A stretch of 64,000 nucleotides of DNA. It comes from Bradyrhizobium sp. CCBAU 53340. Lineage in GTDB: Bacteria > Pseudomonadota > Alphaproteobacteria > Rhizobiales > Xanthobacteraceae. Under the pieces are notes generated by a model, which saw only the letters and a list, made by a program, of their open reading frames with translations, had not been told where the DNA came from and made no database searches. The position numbers were made by a program, and so were the translations under genes. The stretch is taken from contig NZ_CP030055.1 of the NCBI RefSeq assembly GCF_015291645.1, positions 1,550,001 to 1,614,000 on the forward strand. The letters run 5' to 3'. Positions 33,251 to 41,170 of this stretch are shown one piece after another; the stretch's first letter is position 1, and every line of letters begins with the position of its first letter.

Positions 33251-34417
33251 ATGGATTTCGCGCTCACCGATCAGCAGGAAGCCATTCGCGACGCCATCGC
33301 CAAGATATGCGAAGGCTTTCCCGACGCCTATTGGCTGAAGAAGGATCACGACGGCGGCTTCCCGCACGACTTCCACAAGGCGCTGGCCGATGCCGGCTGG
33401 CTCGGCATCTGCGTTCCGGAAGAATATGGTGGCTCGGGCCTCGGTATCACCGAAGCGGCGATCATGATGCGCACCATCGCCGAGTCAGGTGCCGGCATGT
33501 CCGGCGCCTCCGCGGTGCATATCAACGTGTTCGGTCTCAACCCCGTCGTCGTGTTCGGCACCGAAGAGCAGCGCAAGCGCATGCTGCCGCCGATGGTCGA
33601 GGGTCGCGAGAAGGCGTGCTTCGCCGTCACCGAACCCAACACCGGGCTCAATACCACCCAGCTCAAGACCCGCGCGGTCGCCAAGAACGACCGCTACATC
33701 GTCAATGGCCAGAAGGTGTGGATCTCGACCGCGCAGGTCGCGCACAAGATCCTGCTGCTGGCACGCACCACGCCGCTGGAGGAGGTGCGCTCGCCGACCC
33801 ACGGCCTTAGCCTGTTCTACACCGACTTCGATCGCAACAAGATCAAGGTCCACGAGATCGAGAAAATGGGCCGCAAGATCGTCGATTCCAACGAGCTGTT
33901 CTTCGAGGATTTTGAGATCCCGATGGAGGACCGCATCGGCGAAGAGGGCAAGGGGTTTCAGTACATCCTCGAAGGCATGAATCCCGAGCGCATCCTGATC
34001 GCGGCCGAAGCTGTCGGCCTCGGCAAGCTCGCGCTGTCGCGCGCGACCGAATACGCCAAGACGCGCGTCGTGTTCAATCGTCCGATCGGCAAAAATCAAG
34101 GCATCCAGCATCCACTTGCGGTGAACTGGATCGAGCTCGAAGCGGCCTGGCTGATGGTGATGCAGGCGGCTTGGCAATACGACAAGGGCTTGCCCTGCGG
34201 CGCAGGCGCGAATGCCGCGAAGTATTTCGCAGGCGAAGCCGGCTACCATGCTTGCGAACAGGCGGTGATGACCCACGGCGGTTTCGGCTACGCCAAGGAG
34301 TTTCACGTCGAGCGTTACTTGCGGGAGGTCCTGATCCCGCGCATCGCGCCGGTCAGCCCGCAACTCGCGCTCAGCTTCATCGCGGAAAAGGTGCTGGGGC
34401 TCGCCAAATCGTACTAG
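33251..34417 (+). CDS. acyl-CoA dehydrogenase family flavoprotein
   Basis: 388 residues from ATG 33251 (MDFALTDQQEAIRD); the longer frame to 33161 lacks family sequence. Typical ACAD fold: GICVPEEYGGSGLGITEAAI, the FAD/substrate loop FAVTEPNTGLNTTQLKTRA, KVWISTAQVAHKILLL, MNPERILIAAEAVGLG, and THGGFGYAKEFHVERYLRE. The usual (E/A)GTSEI segment after this is absent and reads IPRIAPVSPQLALSF, so the common catalytic Glu is missing. It is divergent from the maoC/lyase pair and convergent with the CoA ligase, consistent with one acyl-CoA pathway. Confidence 0.9.
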   Translation: MDFALTDQQEAIRDAIAKICEGFPDAYWLKKDHDGGFPHDFHKALADAGWLGICVPEEYGGSGLGITEAAIMMRTIAESGAGMSGASAVHINVFGLNPVVVFGTEEQRKRMLPPMVEGREKACFAVTEPNTGLNTTQLKTRAVAKNDRYIVNGQKVWISTAQVAHKILLLARTTPLEEVRSPTHGLSLFYTDFDRNKIKVHEIEKMGRKIVDSNELFFEDFEIPMEDRIGEEGKGFQYILEGMNPERILIAAEAVGLGKLALSRATEYAKTRVVFNRPIGKNQGIQHPLAVNWIELEAAWLMVMQAAWQYDKGLPCGAGANAAKYFAGEAGYHACEQAVMTHGGFGYAKEFHVERYLREVLIPRIAPVSPQLALSFIAEKVLGLAKSY

Positions 34418-34446
34418 AAACACGTCGTACGAGAGGACACCAGGCG

Positions 34447-36024
34447 CTAGCTCAGCTCGGCCGCGATCCGCTCCATCGCCATGGTGCGGAGCTTTGCGCG
34501 CTGGATCTTGACGCCATTGGCGCTGTCGGTGACGGGGAAGGCGTCCACGACATAGATCCGTGCCGGCACCTTGTAGCCGGCCAGCCGCTCGCGCAGGCGT
34601 GCCGTCAGCACCTCCAGACGCGGCGAGGTGCCTGCCGGAATGACGAAGGCGACGCAGCGCGCCTGACCCTTCAGATCGACCGCGACGACCTGGGCATCGG
34701 CAACGCCGGCGCAGGATTTGAGCTCGTCCTCGATCTCGCCGGGCGCAACCAGGAAGCCGCCGAGCCGCATGGCATCACCCGCGCGGGTCTCATAGACGAA
34801 GGCGCCGTCGCCGCGGAGCCGTCCGATGTCGCCGGTGCGGAAGAAGCCGTCCGGAGTGATCGCATCGCGCGTTGCCTCGGCGTTGTTGAAATAGCCGAGG
34901 AAGCGTGAGGGCGCGCTGATCTCGATCTCGCCGGAGACGCCATCAGCCGCGAGCTCACCGGTCTCGGTGTTGCGCACGCGGACTTTCGCCGCTGGTGACA
35001 TCGGCCAGCCGCCGCCCTCGATGCGATCGGCGAAGGCGTCGCTGGCGCGGGCGATCGAGAACAGCGCCTGCACCTCGCTGGAGCCGTAGAGGCCAAACAG
35101 CGGCAGGCCGTGTGTCTCTGCCTCCGCAGCCAGCTCGCGCCATCCGGGCTGAAAGGCGGCAAAGCCACAGACTTCGAGATGCGGGAACGGCCGCGGTGCG
35201 TCGGCGAGAGCGAGGATGCGGCGGAACATCTCGTCGGAGCCGAAGGCGTGCGTGATCCTGTGGTCGCCGAGGATCTTCAGCGCCGGTGCCGGCTCGAAGG
35301 CGTCGAGCACATGCACGGTCGCGCCAGCCGCGATGAAGCCGAGCAGGCTCGTCATGCCAAAGGTGCCGCAGAATGGCAGCATGGCCAGCAGCGCGTGACG
35401 CTGCGGGGAAAGCTGGAGCGCCTTGGCGACAGATTGGGCATGGGTTGCGAGCGTCCGCTGCGAATGCGCGACCAGTTTTGGTCCTTTGGTCGTGCCCGAT
35501 GTGGTGTAGAGCAGCACGGGCAGATCGACATCATCCCGGATCCGAGCCGGCGGACAGGGCTGGTCGAATGCGTCGAACCGAACGCAGGGCCATTGCGCGG
35601 GGACCGCGTCCGCACCGATCACGGCGAGCGTTTGCAGCGCGGGGACATCGTCCCTGGCAATGTCGGCGAGAATGGCAGCGAAATCGATCGAGCGGAACGC
35701 CGCTTCGGTCACCAGCAGCTTCGCGCCTGACAGTTTCAGGAGATGCGCGACCTCCGCGCTACGATAGCGCGTATTGACGGCGGCGACGATCGCGCCCAGC
35801 CTAGCGGCGGCAATCAGCAGCGCGATCCATTCGATCCGGTTGACCAGCCAGACCGCGACAACGTCGCCCTTGCCGATATCCTGCGCGGCAAGCCAGGCCG
35901 TGGTCTGCTCGACCTTCTCGGCAAACTCCGCGCGTGAGATGGGCGTGCCATCGAACACGAAAGCGGGATCGGCTGATGTCCCCGATCCGATCAGCGACTG
36001 CAGTGAAACAGTGTCGGCGTGCAT
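34447..36024 (-). CDS. AMP-dependent acyl-CoA synthetase/ligase
   Basis: 525 residues from ATG 36024; a TTG further out is in frame but lacks a ribosome site. ANL-superfamily motifs: phosphate loop LYTTSGTTKGPKLVAHS, the A5 segment LFGLYGSSEVQALFS, FFRTGDIGRLRGDGAF, the hinge MRLGGFLVAPGEIEDELKSC, and the C-terminal Lys in ANGVKIQRAKLR. It activates a carboxylic acid to its CoA thioester. It is the last gene of a minus-strand run enoyl-CoA hydratase-like, upp, CoA ligase (gaps 9 and 33 bp) that may be transcribed together. Substrate unknown. Confidence 0.92.
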   Translation of the reverse strand: MHADTVSLQSLIGSGTSADPAFVFDGTPISRAEFAEKVEQTTAWLAAQDIGKGDVVAVWLVNRIEWIALLIAAARLGAIVAAVNTRYRSAEVAHLLKLSGAKLLVTEAAFRSIDFAAILADIARDDVPALQTLAVIGADAVPAQWPCVRFDAFDQPCPPARIRDDVDLPVLLYTTSGTTKGPKLVAHSQRTLATHAQSVAKALQLSPQRHALLAMLPFCGTFGMTSLLGFIAAGATVHVLDAFEPAPALKILGDHRITHAFGSDEMFRRILALADAPRPFPHLEVCGFAAFQPGWRELAAEAETHGLPLFGLYGSSEVQALFSIARASDAFADRIEGGGWPMSPAAKVRVRNTETGELAADGVSGEIEISAPSRFLGYFNNAEATRDAITPDGFFRTGDIGRLRGDGAFVYETRAGDAMRLGGFLVAPGEIEDELKSCAGVADAQVVAVDLKGQARCVAFVIPAGTSPRLEVLTARLRERLAGYKVPARIYVVDAFPVTDSANGVKIQRAKLRTMAMERIAAELS

Positions 36025-36057
36025 GGCAACCGGAGTAGCCCGATCGCGCAAACCTGT

Positions 36058-36693
36058 CTACTTGGTGCCGAACATCCGGTCGCCGGCATCGCCGAGGCCT
36101 GGCACGATGTAGCCGTGGTCGTTGAGCCGCTCGTCGATCGCGGCGGTCCAGATCGGCACGTCAGGATGCTCGCTTTGGAACTGCGCGATGCCCTCGGGGG
36201 CCGACAGCAGACAGACGAAGCGGATGTCGCGGGCGCCGCGGTCCTTGAGCAGCGACGCGCCGGCGCAGGCCGAGTTGCCGGTCGCCAGCATCGGGTCCAT
36301 CAGGATCACGGTGCGGTCGGACAGGTCCTGCGGCGCCTTGAAGTAATATTCCACGGCCTGCAAGGTCTCGGGGTCGCGGTAGAGCCCGATATGGGCGATG
36401 CGGGCAGAGGGCATCAGCGCCAGCATGCCGTCCAGGAAGCCGACGCCGGCGCGCAGGATCGGCGCCAGCGTGAGCTTCTTGCCGGCGATCTTTGGCGCCT
36501 GCATCGGCGAAATCGGCGTCTCGATCTCGACCAGCTCCAGCGGCAGGTCGCGCGTCACTTCATAGCCGAGCAGCATCCCGATCTCGTTCAGGATCTCGCG
36601 AAAGCTCTTGGTCGAGCGGTCCTTCTCCCGCATCAGGGAAAGCTTGTGCTGGACCAGGGGATGGGCGACGACGTTCACGCTGCTTGTGCTCAT
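36058..36693 (-). CDS. upp: uracil phosphoribosyltransferase
   Basis: 211 residues, full length. It converts uracil and PRPP to UMP in pyrimidine salvage. The PRPP-binding loop [17 protein letters not shown] and the uracil-binding C terminus ([15 protein letters not shown]) are intact, as are the N-terminal [18 protein letters not shown] and [17 protein letters not shown]. It sits between an enoyl-CoA hydratase-like gene (9 bp upstream) and a CoA ligase gene on the same strand, an unexpected neighbourhood for a salvage enzyme. Confidence 0.96.
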   Translation of the reverse strand: MSTSSVNVVAHPLVQHKLSLMREKDRSTKSFREILNEIGMLLGYEVTRDLPLELVEIETPISPMQAPKIAGKKLTLAPILRAGVGFLDGMLALMPSARIAHIGLYRDPETLQAVEYYFKAPQDLSDRTVILMDPMLATGNSACAGASLLKDRGARDIRFVCLLSAPEGIAQFQSEHPDVPIWTAAIDERLNDHGYIVPGLGDAGDRMFGTK

Positions 36694-36702
36694 AGAGCCG
36701 AT

Positions 36703-37506
36703 CTAACACGGTTCCGTGAAACTGCGCCAGATCGGCCGGGCGTTTTCCGCAAGGAGCGGGGTGGCCTGGCCGGGCATCGCAACTGCCGTTCGTGCCCGGT
36801 TGCTCGCCTCGTAGGCAGCCATGGTCAATTCGCGGTCGATCGCGTTGCGCATGGCGTCCATCGCCGGCTGGCGCAGCCGCTGTTTTGCAGTCGCATGCGA
36901 CGGCTTGTGGATGGCCCGAAGCGCTGCGATGGTCGCCTCGAGCTCGCCATCGATCGCCTGCGGCGCAACCACGCGATCGAGAAACCCGGCGGTCAGCGCC
37001 TCGTCCGGCTCGTACATCTCGCCGAGCACCGCGGTACGGCTGAGCCAGGCCGGATGCAGGCGGCTGCGTGCAAGCTCGATGGCGAAGCTGGGCGGTGCGA
37101 TGCCGATTGCGACCTCGTTCAGCCCCATCCGATGCGGTCCGCGCGCACCCAGCCTGACGTCGCAGGCGAGCAGCAAGAATGTCCCCATCGGAAAGGCGTG
37201 CCCTTCCATTACGCCGATGGTCGGATGCGGAAACGACAGCAGCCGCAGCGCCAGCTCGGCGCCGGCCCGGACCATGTCGAGACTCCTGGCGGCATCGCCC
37301 GCGGCGAACAGTTTCAGGTCGAAGCCGGCGGAGAAGATGCCCGGTCGCGCCGAACGCAGCACCGCGATCTCGGCTTCCTTCTCGGCGCGGTCGAACGCGG
37401 CTGCGATTTTGTCTAGCATCGTCGTGGACATCACATTGAGCTTGCCGTCGTCGAGTACGACCTGCGCCACGCCGTCCCTCAGTTCGTAAGTCACTCCGTT
37501 CGCCAT
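36703..37506 (-). CDS. enoyl-CoA hydratase/isomerase family protein
   Basis: 267 residues from ATG 37506. Crotonase fold with the first oxyanion-hole strand IFSAGFDLKLFAAGD and the second VMEGHAFPMGTFLLLACDVR. The Glu that acts as the second acid/base is present in GLNEVAIGIAPP, but the Glu of the classical GGGCEL segment is replaced (FPMGTFLLL), so a two-Glu hydratase mechanism is unlikely. Isomerase, hydrolase or another crotonase reaction fits better. It is divergent from a TetR gene that likely controls it. Confidence 0.88.
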   Translation of the reverse strand: MANGVTYELRDGVAQVVLDDGKLNVMSTTMLDKIAAAFDRAEKEAEIAVLRSARPGIFSAGFDLKLFAAGDAARSLDMVRAGAELALRLLSFPHPTIGVMEGHAFPMGTFLLLACDVRLGARGPHRMGLNEVAIGIAPPSFAIELARSRLHPAWLSRTAVLGEMYEPDEALTAGFLDRVVAPQAIDGELEATIAALRAIHKPSHATAKQRLRQPAMDAMRNAIDRELTMAAYEASNRARTAVAMPGQATPLLAENARPIWRSFTEPC

Positions 37507-37553
37507 TTGCCGCTCCTTGTCGTCATTGCAGGCTTGACTGTCGGAAGCTGATG

Positions 37554-37573
37554 TAGACCAATCAATATAATTG
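37554..37573. promoter_or_regulatory. candidate TetR (LmrA/YxaF-like) operator and -10 element
   Basis: TAGACCAATCAATATAATTG between the divergent crotonase-family and tetR genes. The core CAAT-ATA-ATTG (37563-37573) is a perfect small palindrome, and the TAGACC...TATA arrangement recalls boxes bound by LmrA/YxaF-type TetR regulators. TATAAT at 37566-37571 is a perfect -10 for the rightward tetR gene, so binding here would give autorepression. No well-spaced -35 is visible. Confidence 0.4.
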
Positions 37574-37592
37574 TTGCCTGGAGGAAAGCCCC

Positions 37593-38174
37593 ATGCCGGC
37601 CGTGCCAAAACACCGCCAGCCCATCATCAACGCCGCGGTGACGCTATTCCGCCGCCAGGGATTTGCCCGCACCGGCCTCAACGACATCGTCGACGTCAGC
37701 GGTGCGCCAAAGGGCTCGCTCTACCATTACTTTCCCGATGGAAAGTCCTCGATTGCGGTGGCCGCGGTCGAGGAAGCCGGCCGCCGCGTGGCCGAAACGG
37801 TGGCAAGGCTCGCCGGCGAGTACGGCTCGACCGCCGAGCTGCTGCGCGCACATGCGCGGCTGCTGGCAGGATGGATGCAGGGCTCCGGCTTTCGCAACGG
37901 CTGTCCGATCACGACCGTCCTGCTCGAGCTTGCGCCGCGCGAGCGTGCCGTTGCGGAGGCCGGCCGCAAGGCCTATGCGGCGCGCATCGCGCTGCTTCGC
38001 GACAAGCTGGTTGCGGATGGGTTCACCAGGCCGCGCGCGGAAACGCTCGCCGTGCTCTGCACGTCGGCGCTCCAGGGGGCGCTGATCCAGGCCCGTGTCG
38101 AGCGCAGCGGCCGGCCGATCGAGATAACGGCGGCGGAGCTGGCGCGGTTCATCGAAGCGGAAGCGGCGAGGTGA
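37593..38174 (+). CDS. TetR/AcrR family regulator, LmrA/YxaF-like
   Basis: 193 residues; ATG 37593 follows TGGAGGAAA. N-terminal DNA-binding domain: PIINAAVTLFRRQGFARTGL, NDIVDVSGAPKGSLYHYFPD. The C-terminal domain has the QGSGFRNGCPITTVLLELAP segment typical of the LmrA/YxaF subgroup, which responds to small aromatic or lipophilic ligands. It is divergent from the crotonase-family gene with an 86-bp shared control region holding a candidate operator, so it likely regulates the crotonase-upp-CoA ligase run. Confidence 0.92.
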   Translation: MPAVPKHRQPIINAAVTLFRRQGFARTGLNDIVDVSGAPKGSLYHYFPDGKSSIAVAAVEEAGRRVAETVARLAGEYGSTAELLRAHARLLAGWMQGSGFRNGCPITTVLLELAPRERAVAEAGRKAYAARIALLRDKLVADGFTRPRAETLAVLCTSALQGALIQARVERSGRPIEITAAELARFIEAEAAR

Positions 38175-38206
38175 GGGAGCTACAACTTTAGAGTTTCGGC
38201 GTTCGC

Positions 38207-38674
38207 TCAGCTGAAATTCTCGCAAGACGCCGGCTCATAGAGCGGCTCTGCCGCGGGGCGCACATTGGGAACGCTCGGCCGCGGCATTTCAACGGCCCGC
38301 GCCTGGACTTCCACGAACGCGGACAGCAGCGCGATCGCGAGGTCGCCATGGCAACCTTCGACGGCCGCGTCCAGCCAGTCCGGAAGCTCGCGTTCACGCG
38401 ACAGCGCGCAATGCCACTCGCCTTCGTCGTAGGCGATGCGGCGGACGTGCCACAGCGGCAGTTCGAGCTCCATCAGCGCCAGCGCTGCATCGGCCCAGGC
38501 CTCCGCATCGATCAGGCGCATGAGGCGCGCGGTGCGCTCGGACTGTCCGAGCGCGGCAGTGCGGCGGCAGGCCTTGTCGATGATCTCGAGCATCAAGGGC
38601 CGGGTCATGCCTTGCGCATGGCGCAGGCGGTCGCCGAGCGAGGAGGGATCGTCATGAGGGAGCGTGGCGGACAT
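38207..38674 (-). CDS. hypothetical protein
   Basis: 155 residues from ATG 38674. No family recognised. It is predicted soluble and helical, rich in Ala, Leu and acidic residues (LMRLIDAEAWADAALALMEL, DWLDAAVEGCHGDLAIALLS), with a Pro-rich C-terminal tail (PRPSVPNVRPAAEPLYEPAS). There is no signal peptide. It is convergent with tetR and followed on the upstream side by a 503-bp non-coding stretch leading to the kdp operon. Coding potential looks good, but the role is unknown. Confidence 0.7.
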   Translation of the reverse strand: MSATLPHDDPSSLGDRLRHAQGMTRPLMLEIIDKACRRTAALGQSERTARLMRLIDAEAWADAALALMELELPLWHVRRIAYDEGEWHCALSRERELPDWLDAAVEGCHGDLAIALLSAFVEVQARAVEMPRPSVPNVRPAAEPLYEPASCENFS

Positions 38675-38811
38675 TCAGCCTCCGGCGTCGGTCAGTCGGC
38701 CGGCCTCTTCAGGGTGGCGGGAACGCCATTTGAAAACGAGAGGGGAAGGGGATGGGAGATATAGGAATCTCATAAAGACGGGGAAGGGTGCGATCGTGCA
38801 CCAACCTCAGC

Positions 38812-38948
38812 TGTCATTCCCGCGAACGCGGGGATCCATAACCACAGGGAGATGTTGTCGAGCCAAATCAGTAACCGCGAGTCATCGCCAAACTCCTCCC
38901 TGTGGCTATGGGTCCCGGATCTGCGCTTCGCTTGTCCGGGACGACGGC
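38812..38948. repeat. palindromic repeat upstream of the kdp operon
   Basis: Arms GGATCCATAACCACAGGGAG (38832-38851) and CTCCCTGTGGCTATGGGTCC (38896-38915) pair with few mismatches; outer CATTCCCGCGAACGCGGGG and CGCTTCGCTTGTCCGGGACG extend it. It lies inside the 503-bp gap 38675-39177. The rest of that gap (38949-39177) should hold the kdp promoter: an A+T-rich patch TTTATGAAATTCCTATAAC is at 38992-39010, but no convincing -35 is seen. Confidence 0.65.
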
Positions 38949-39177
38949 GGAGGTTGCCTCGCGAGCCGTGCCCAACCGCATGCCTCCGCCCTTTATGAAA
39001 TTCCTATAACTTCGTCAGAGCCCTCGTCTCGAAAACCTATGCCCGGGAATGGCATCTCAGCGCGGTCAAAAGTCCCGGCTGGCCTGCGGAAATGCGTTGC
39101 GCTTCCTTCTGCGAGCTCTGGCCGGGTCCCCGAGAACGTGTTGCTCCCGATAGAGGGACGCAACGAGGAGCATCTCC

Positions 39178-39261
39178 ATGATGGACATTCTGATGCTGGC
39201 GCTGGGCTTTGGCTTCTTTGCCCTGGCGATCGGCTACACCTACGTCTGCGAACGGCTGTAA
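39178..39261 (+). CDS. 27-residue membrane microprotein upstream of kdpF
   Basis: ATG 39178 to TAA 39261, preceded by AACGAGGAG. The product is one hydrophobic helix with a short polar end: MMDILMLALGFGFFALAIGY followed by TYVCERL. It ends 11 bp before kdpF and looks like a KdpF-sized companion peptide. I recall similar peptides ahead of kdpF in other Proteobacteria, but could not check. It is shorter than most gene finders allow. Confidence 0.65.
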   Translation: MMDILMLALGFGFFALAIGYTYVCERL

Positions 39262-39272
39262 CGGAGCGAACC

Positions 39273-39362
39273 ATGATCTTCGATTATGCGATCGCCGGCG
39301 CCGTCTCGTTCGGTCTCCTGGTCTACCTCACCTATGCGCTGCTGCGGCCGGAGCGGTTCTGA
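39273..39362 (+). CDS. kdpF: potassium-transporting ATPase subunit KdpF
   Basis: 29 residues, the usual size of KdpF. It is a single transmembrane helix (MIFDYAIAGAVSFGLLVYLT) ending in the characteristic YALLRPERF. KdpF stabilises the KdpFABC complex in the inner membrane. ATG 39273 has CGGAGCGA upstream. kdpA begins 71 bp later. Confidence 0.93.
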   Translation: MIFDYAIAGAVSFGLLVYLTYALLRPERF

Positions 39363-39433
39363 GCCGCGCTTGCCGCTTGTCGAATTGCTGCTGGCGCTGT
39401 TGCGCCGGGCACCAAGTCTGAAGGGTTGATTCC

Positions 39434-41137
39434 ATGACCATGATCGGTTGGCTCCAGATCATTCTATTCTGCGTCATCATCGTTGCGCTGACAAAGCCGC
39501 TCGGCTGGTACTTGACGCGCGTGTTCAATGGGGAGAAGACATTTCTCTCGCCGGTGCTGCGCCCGATCGAGGCCGGCATCTACTGGATCTCAGGCGTCGA
39601 CGAGAAGCGCGAGCAGCATTGGCTGACCTACACGGTCGCCATGCTGCTGTTCCATGTCGGTGGCTTCCTGATCATCTACGGCGTGATGCGCTTGCAGGCC
39701 GTGCTGCCCTTCAATCCGGCCGGGCAGACGGCGGTCGCCGAAGATCTCTCGTTCAATACGGCGATCTCCTTCATCACCAACACCAACTGGCAGAACTACG
39801 GTGGCGAGAGCACGATCTCCTATCTGGTGCAGATGGTCGGCCTGACGCACCAGAACTTCCTCTCGGCCGCGACCGGCATCGCGCTTGCCGTGGCGCTGAT
39901 CCGCGGCTTCTCGCGCGCTTCAGTGCGCACGGTCGGCAATTTCTGGGTCGATGTTGTCAGATGTACGCTCTACGTGCTGCTGCCGATCTGCATCGTCTAT
40001 ACGTTGTTCCTGGTCTGGCAGGGCATGCCGCAGACCCTCAGCGACTATGTCGAGGCCACGACGCTCGAGGGTGCCAAGCAGACCATCGCGGTTGGCCCGG
40101 TCGCCTCGCAGGTGGCGATCAAGATGCTCGGCACCAACGGCGGCGGCTTCTTCAATGCCAACGCGGCGCATCCGTTCGAGAACCCGACCGCACTGTCGAA
40201 CTTCGTGCAGATGCTGTCGATCTTCGCGCTGGGCGCTGCGCTGACCAACGTGTTCGGCCGCATGGTCGGCAGCCAGCGCCAGGGCTGGGCGATCCTCGCC
40301 GTGATGGGCGTGCTGTTCGTCGCCGGCGTCGCCGTGACCTATTGGGCGGAAGCCAATGGCACCTCGACGCTGCAGGCGCTTGGACTTGCCGGTGGCAATA
40401 TGGAGGGCAAGGAAGTTCGCTTCGGCATCGTCGCCTCCTCGCTGTTCGCCGTGATCACGACGGCCGCCTCCTGCGGCGCGGTCAACGCCATGCATGACAG
40501 CTTTACCGCGCTCGGCGGCATGATCCCGCTGATCAACATCGAGCTCGGCGAAATCATCGTCGGCGGCGTCGGCGCCGGCATGTACGGCATGCTGCTGTTC
40601 GTCATTCTGGCGATCTTCGTCGCCGGCCTGATGGTCGGCCGCACGCCGGAATATGTCGGCAAGAAGATCGAGGCGTGCGAGGTCAAGATGGCGATGCTGG
40701 CCATCCTGGTGCTGCCGCTGATGATCTTGGGCTGGACAGCGGTCGGCGTGGTCTATCCGCCTGCGGTCGCCTCGATGGCGAATGCCGGGCCGCACGGCTT
40801 CACCGAGGTGCTCTACGCCTACACCTCGGGGGCCGGCAACAACGGATCGGCCTTCGCGGGCCTCACCGGCAACACCTTCTTCTACAACCTGACGCTGGCT
40901 AGCGCGATGTTTGTCGGCCGCTTCTTCATGATCGTTCCGGCCATGGCGATCGCGGGCTCGCTTGCGCAGAAGAAATCGATCCCGCCGTCGATGGGCACGT
41001 TCCCGACCACGGGCGGGCTGTTCGTCGGCCTCGTCGTCGGCGTGATCCTGATCATGGGTGGCCTGACCTTCTTCCCGGCACTCGCGCTCGGCCCGATCGT
41101 CGAACATCTGGCGATGAACGCAGGCCAGCTGTTCTGA
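39434..41137 (+). CDS. kdpA: potassium-transporting ATPase subunit KdpA
   Basis: 567 residues, full length. The channel-like subunit binds and conducts K+ in the inner membrane. The four selectivity-filter loops are recognisable: [51 protein letters not shown] and [18 protein letters not shown], embedded among about ten hydrophobic helices. It lies within kdpFABC and would be expressed under K+ limitation through KdpDE. Confidence 0.98.
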   Translation: MTMIGWLQIILFCVIIVALTKPLGWYLTRVFNGEKTFLSPVLRPIEAGIYWISGVDEKREQHWLTYTVAMLLFHVGGFLIIYGVMRLQAVLPFNPAGQTAVAEDLSFNTAISFITNTNWQNYGGESTISYLVQMVGLTHQNFLSAATGIALAVALIRGFSRASVRTVGNFWVDVVRCTLYVLLPICIVYTLFLVWQGMPQTLSDYVEATTLEGAKQTIAVGPVASQVAIKMLGTNGGGFFNANAAHPFENPTALSNFVQMLSIFALGAALTNVFGRMVGSQRQGWAILAVMGVLFVAGVAVTYWAEANGTSTLQALGLAGGNMEGKEVRFGIVASSLFAVITTAASCGAVNAMHDSFTALGGMIPLINIELGEIIVGGVGAGMYGMLLFVILAIFVAGLMVGRTPEYVGKKIEACEVKMAMLAILVLPLMILGWTAVGVVYPPAVASMANAGPHGFTEVLYAYTSGAGNNGSAFAGLTGNTFFYNLTLASAMFVGRFFMIVPAMAIAGSLAQKKSIPPSMGTFPTTGGLFVGLVVGVILIMGGLTFFPALALGPIVEHLAMNAGQLF

Positions 41138-41170
41138 CTGAACCTCTTCTGATTGTCTGGAGTGACCTCC

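Noticed and set aside
38664..39362. Long frame running through the kdp upstream region into kdpF
   Set aside because: It crosses a palindromic repeat and has no family sequence before the KdpF residues; only 39273-39362 is supported.
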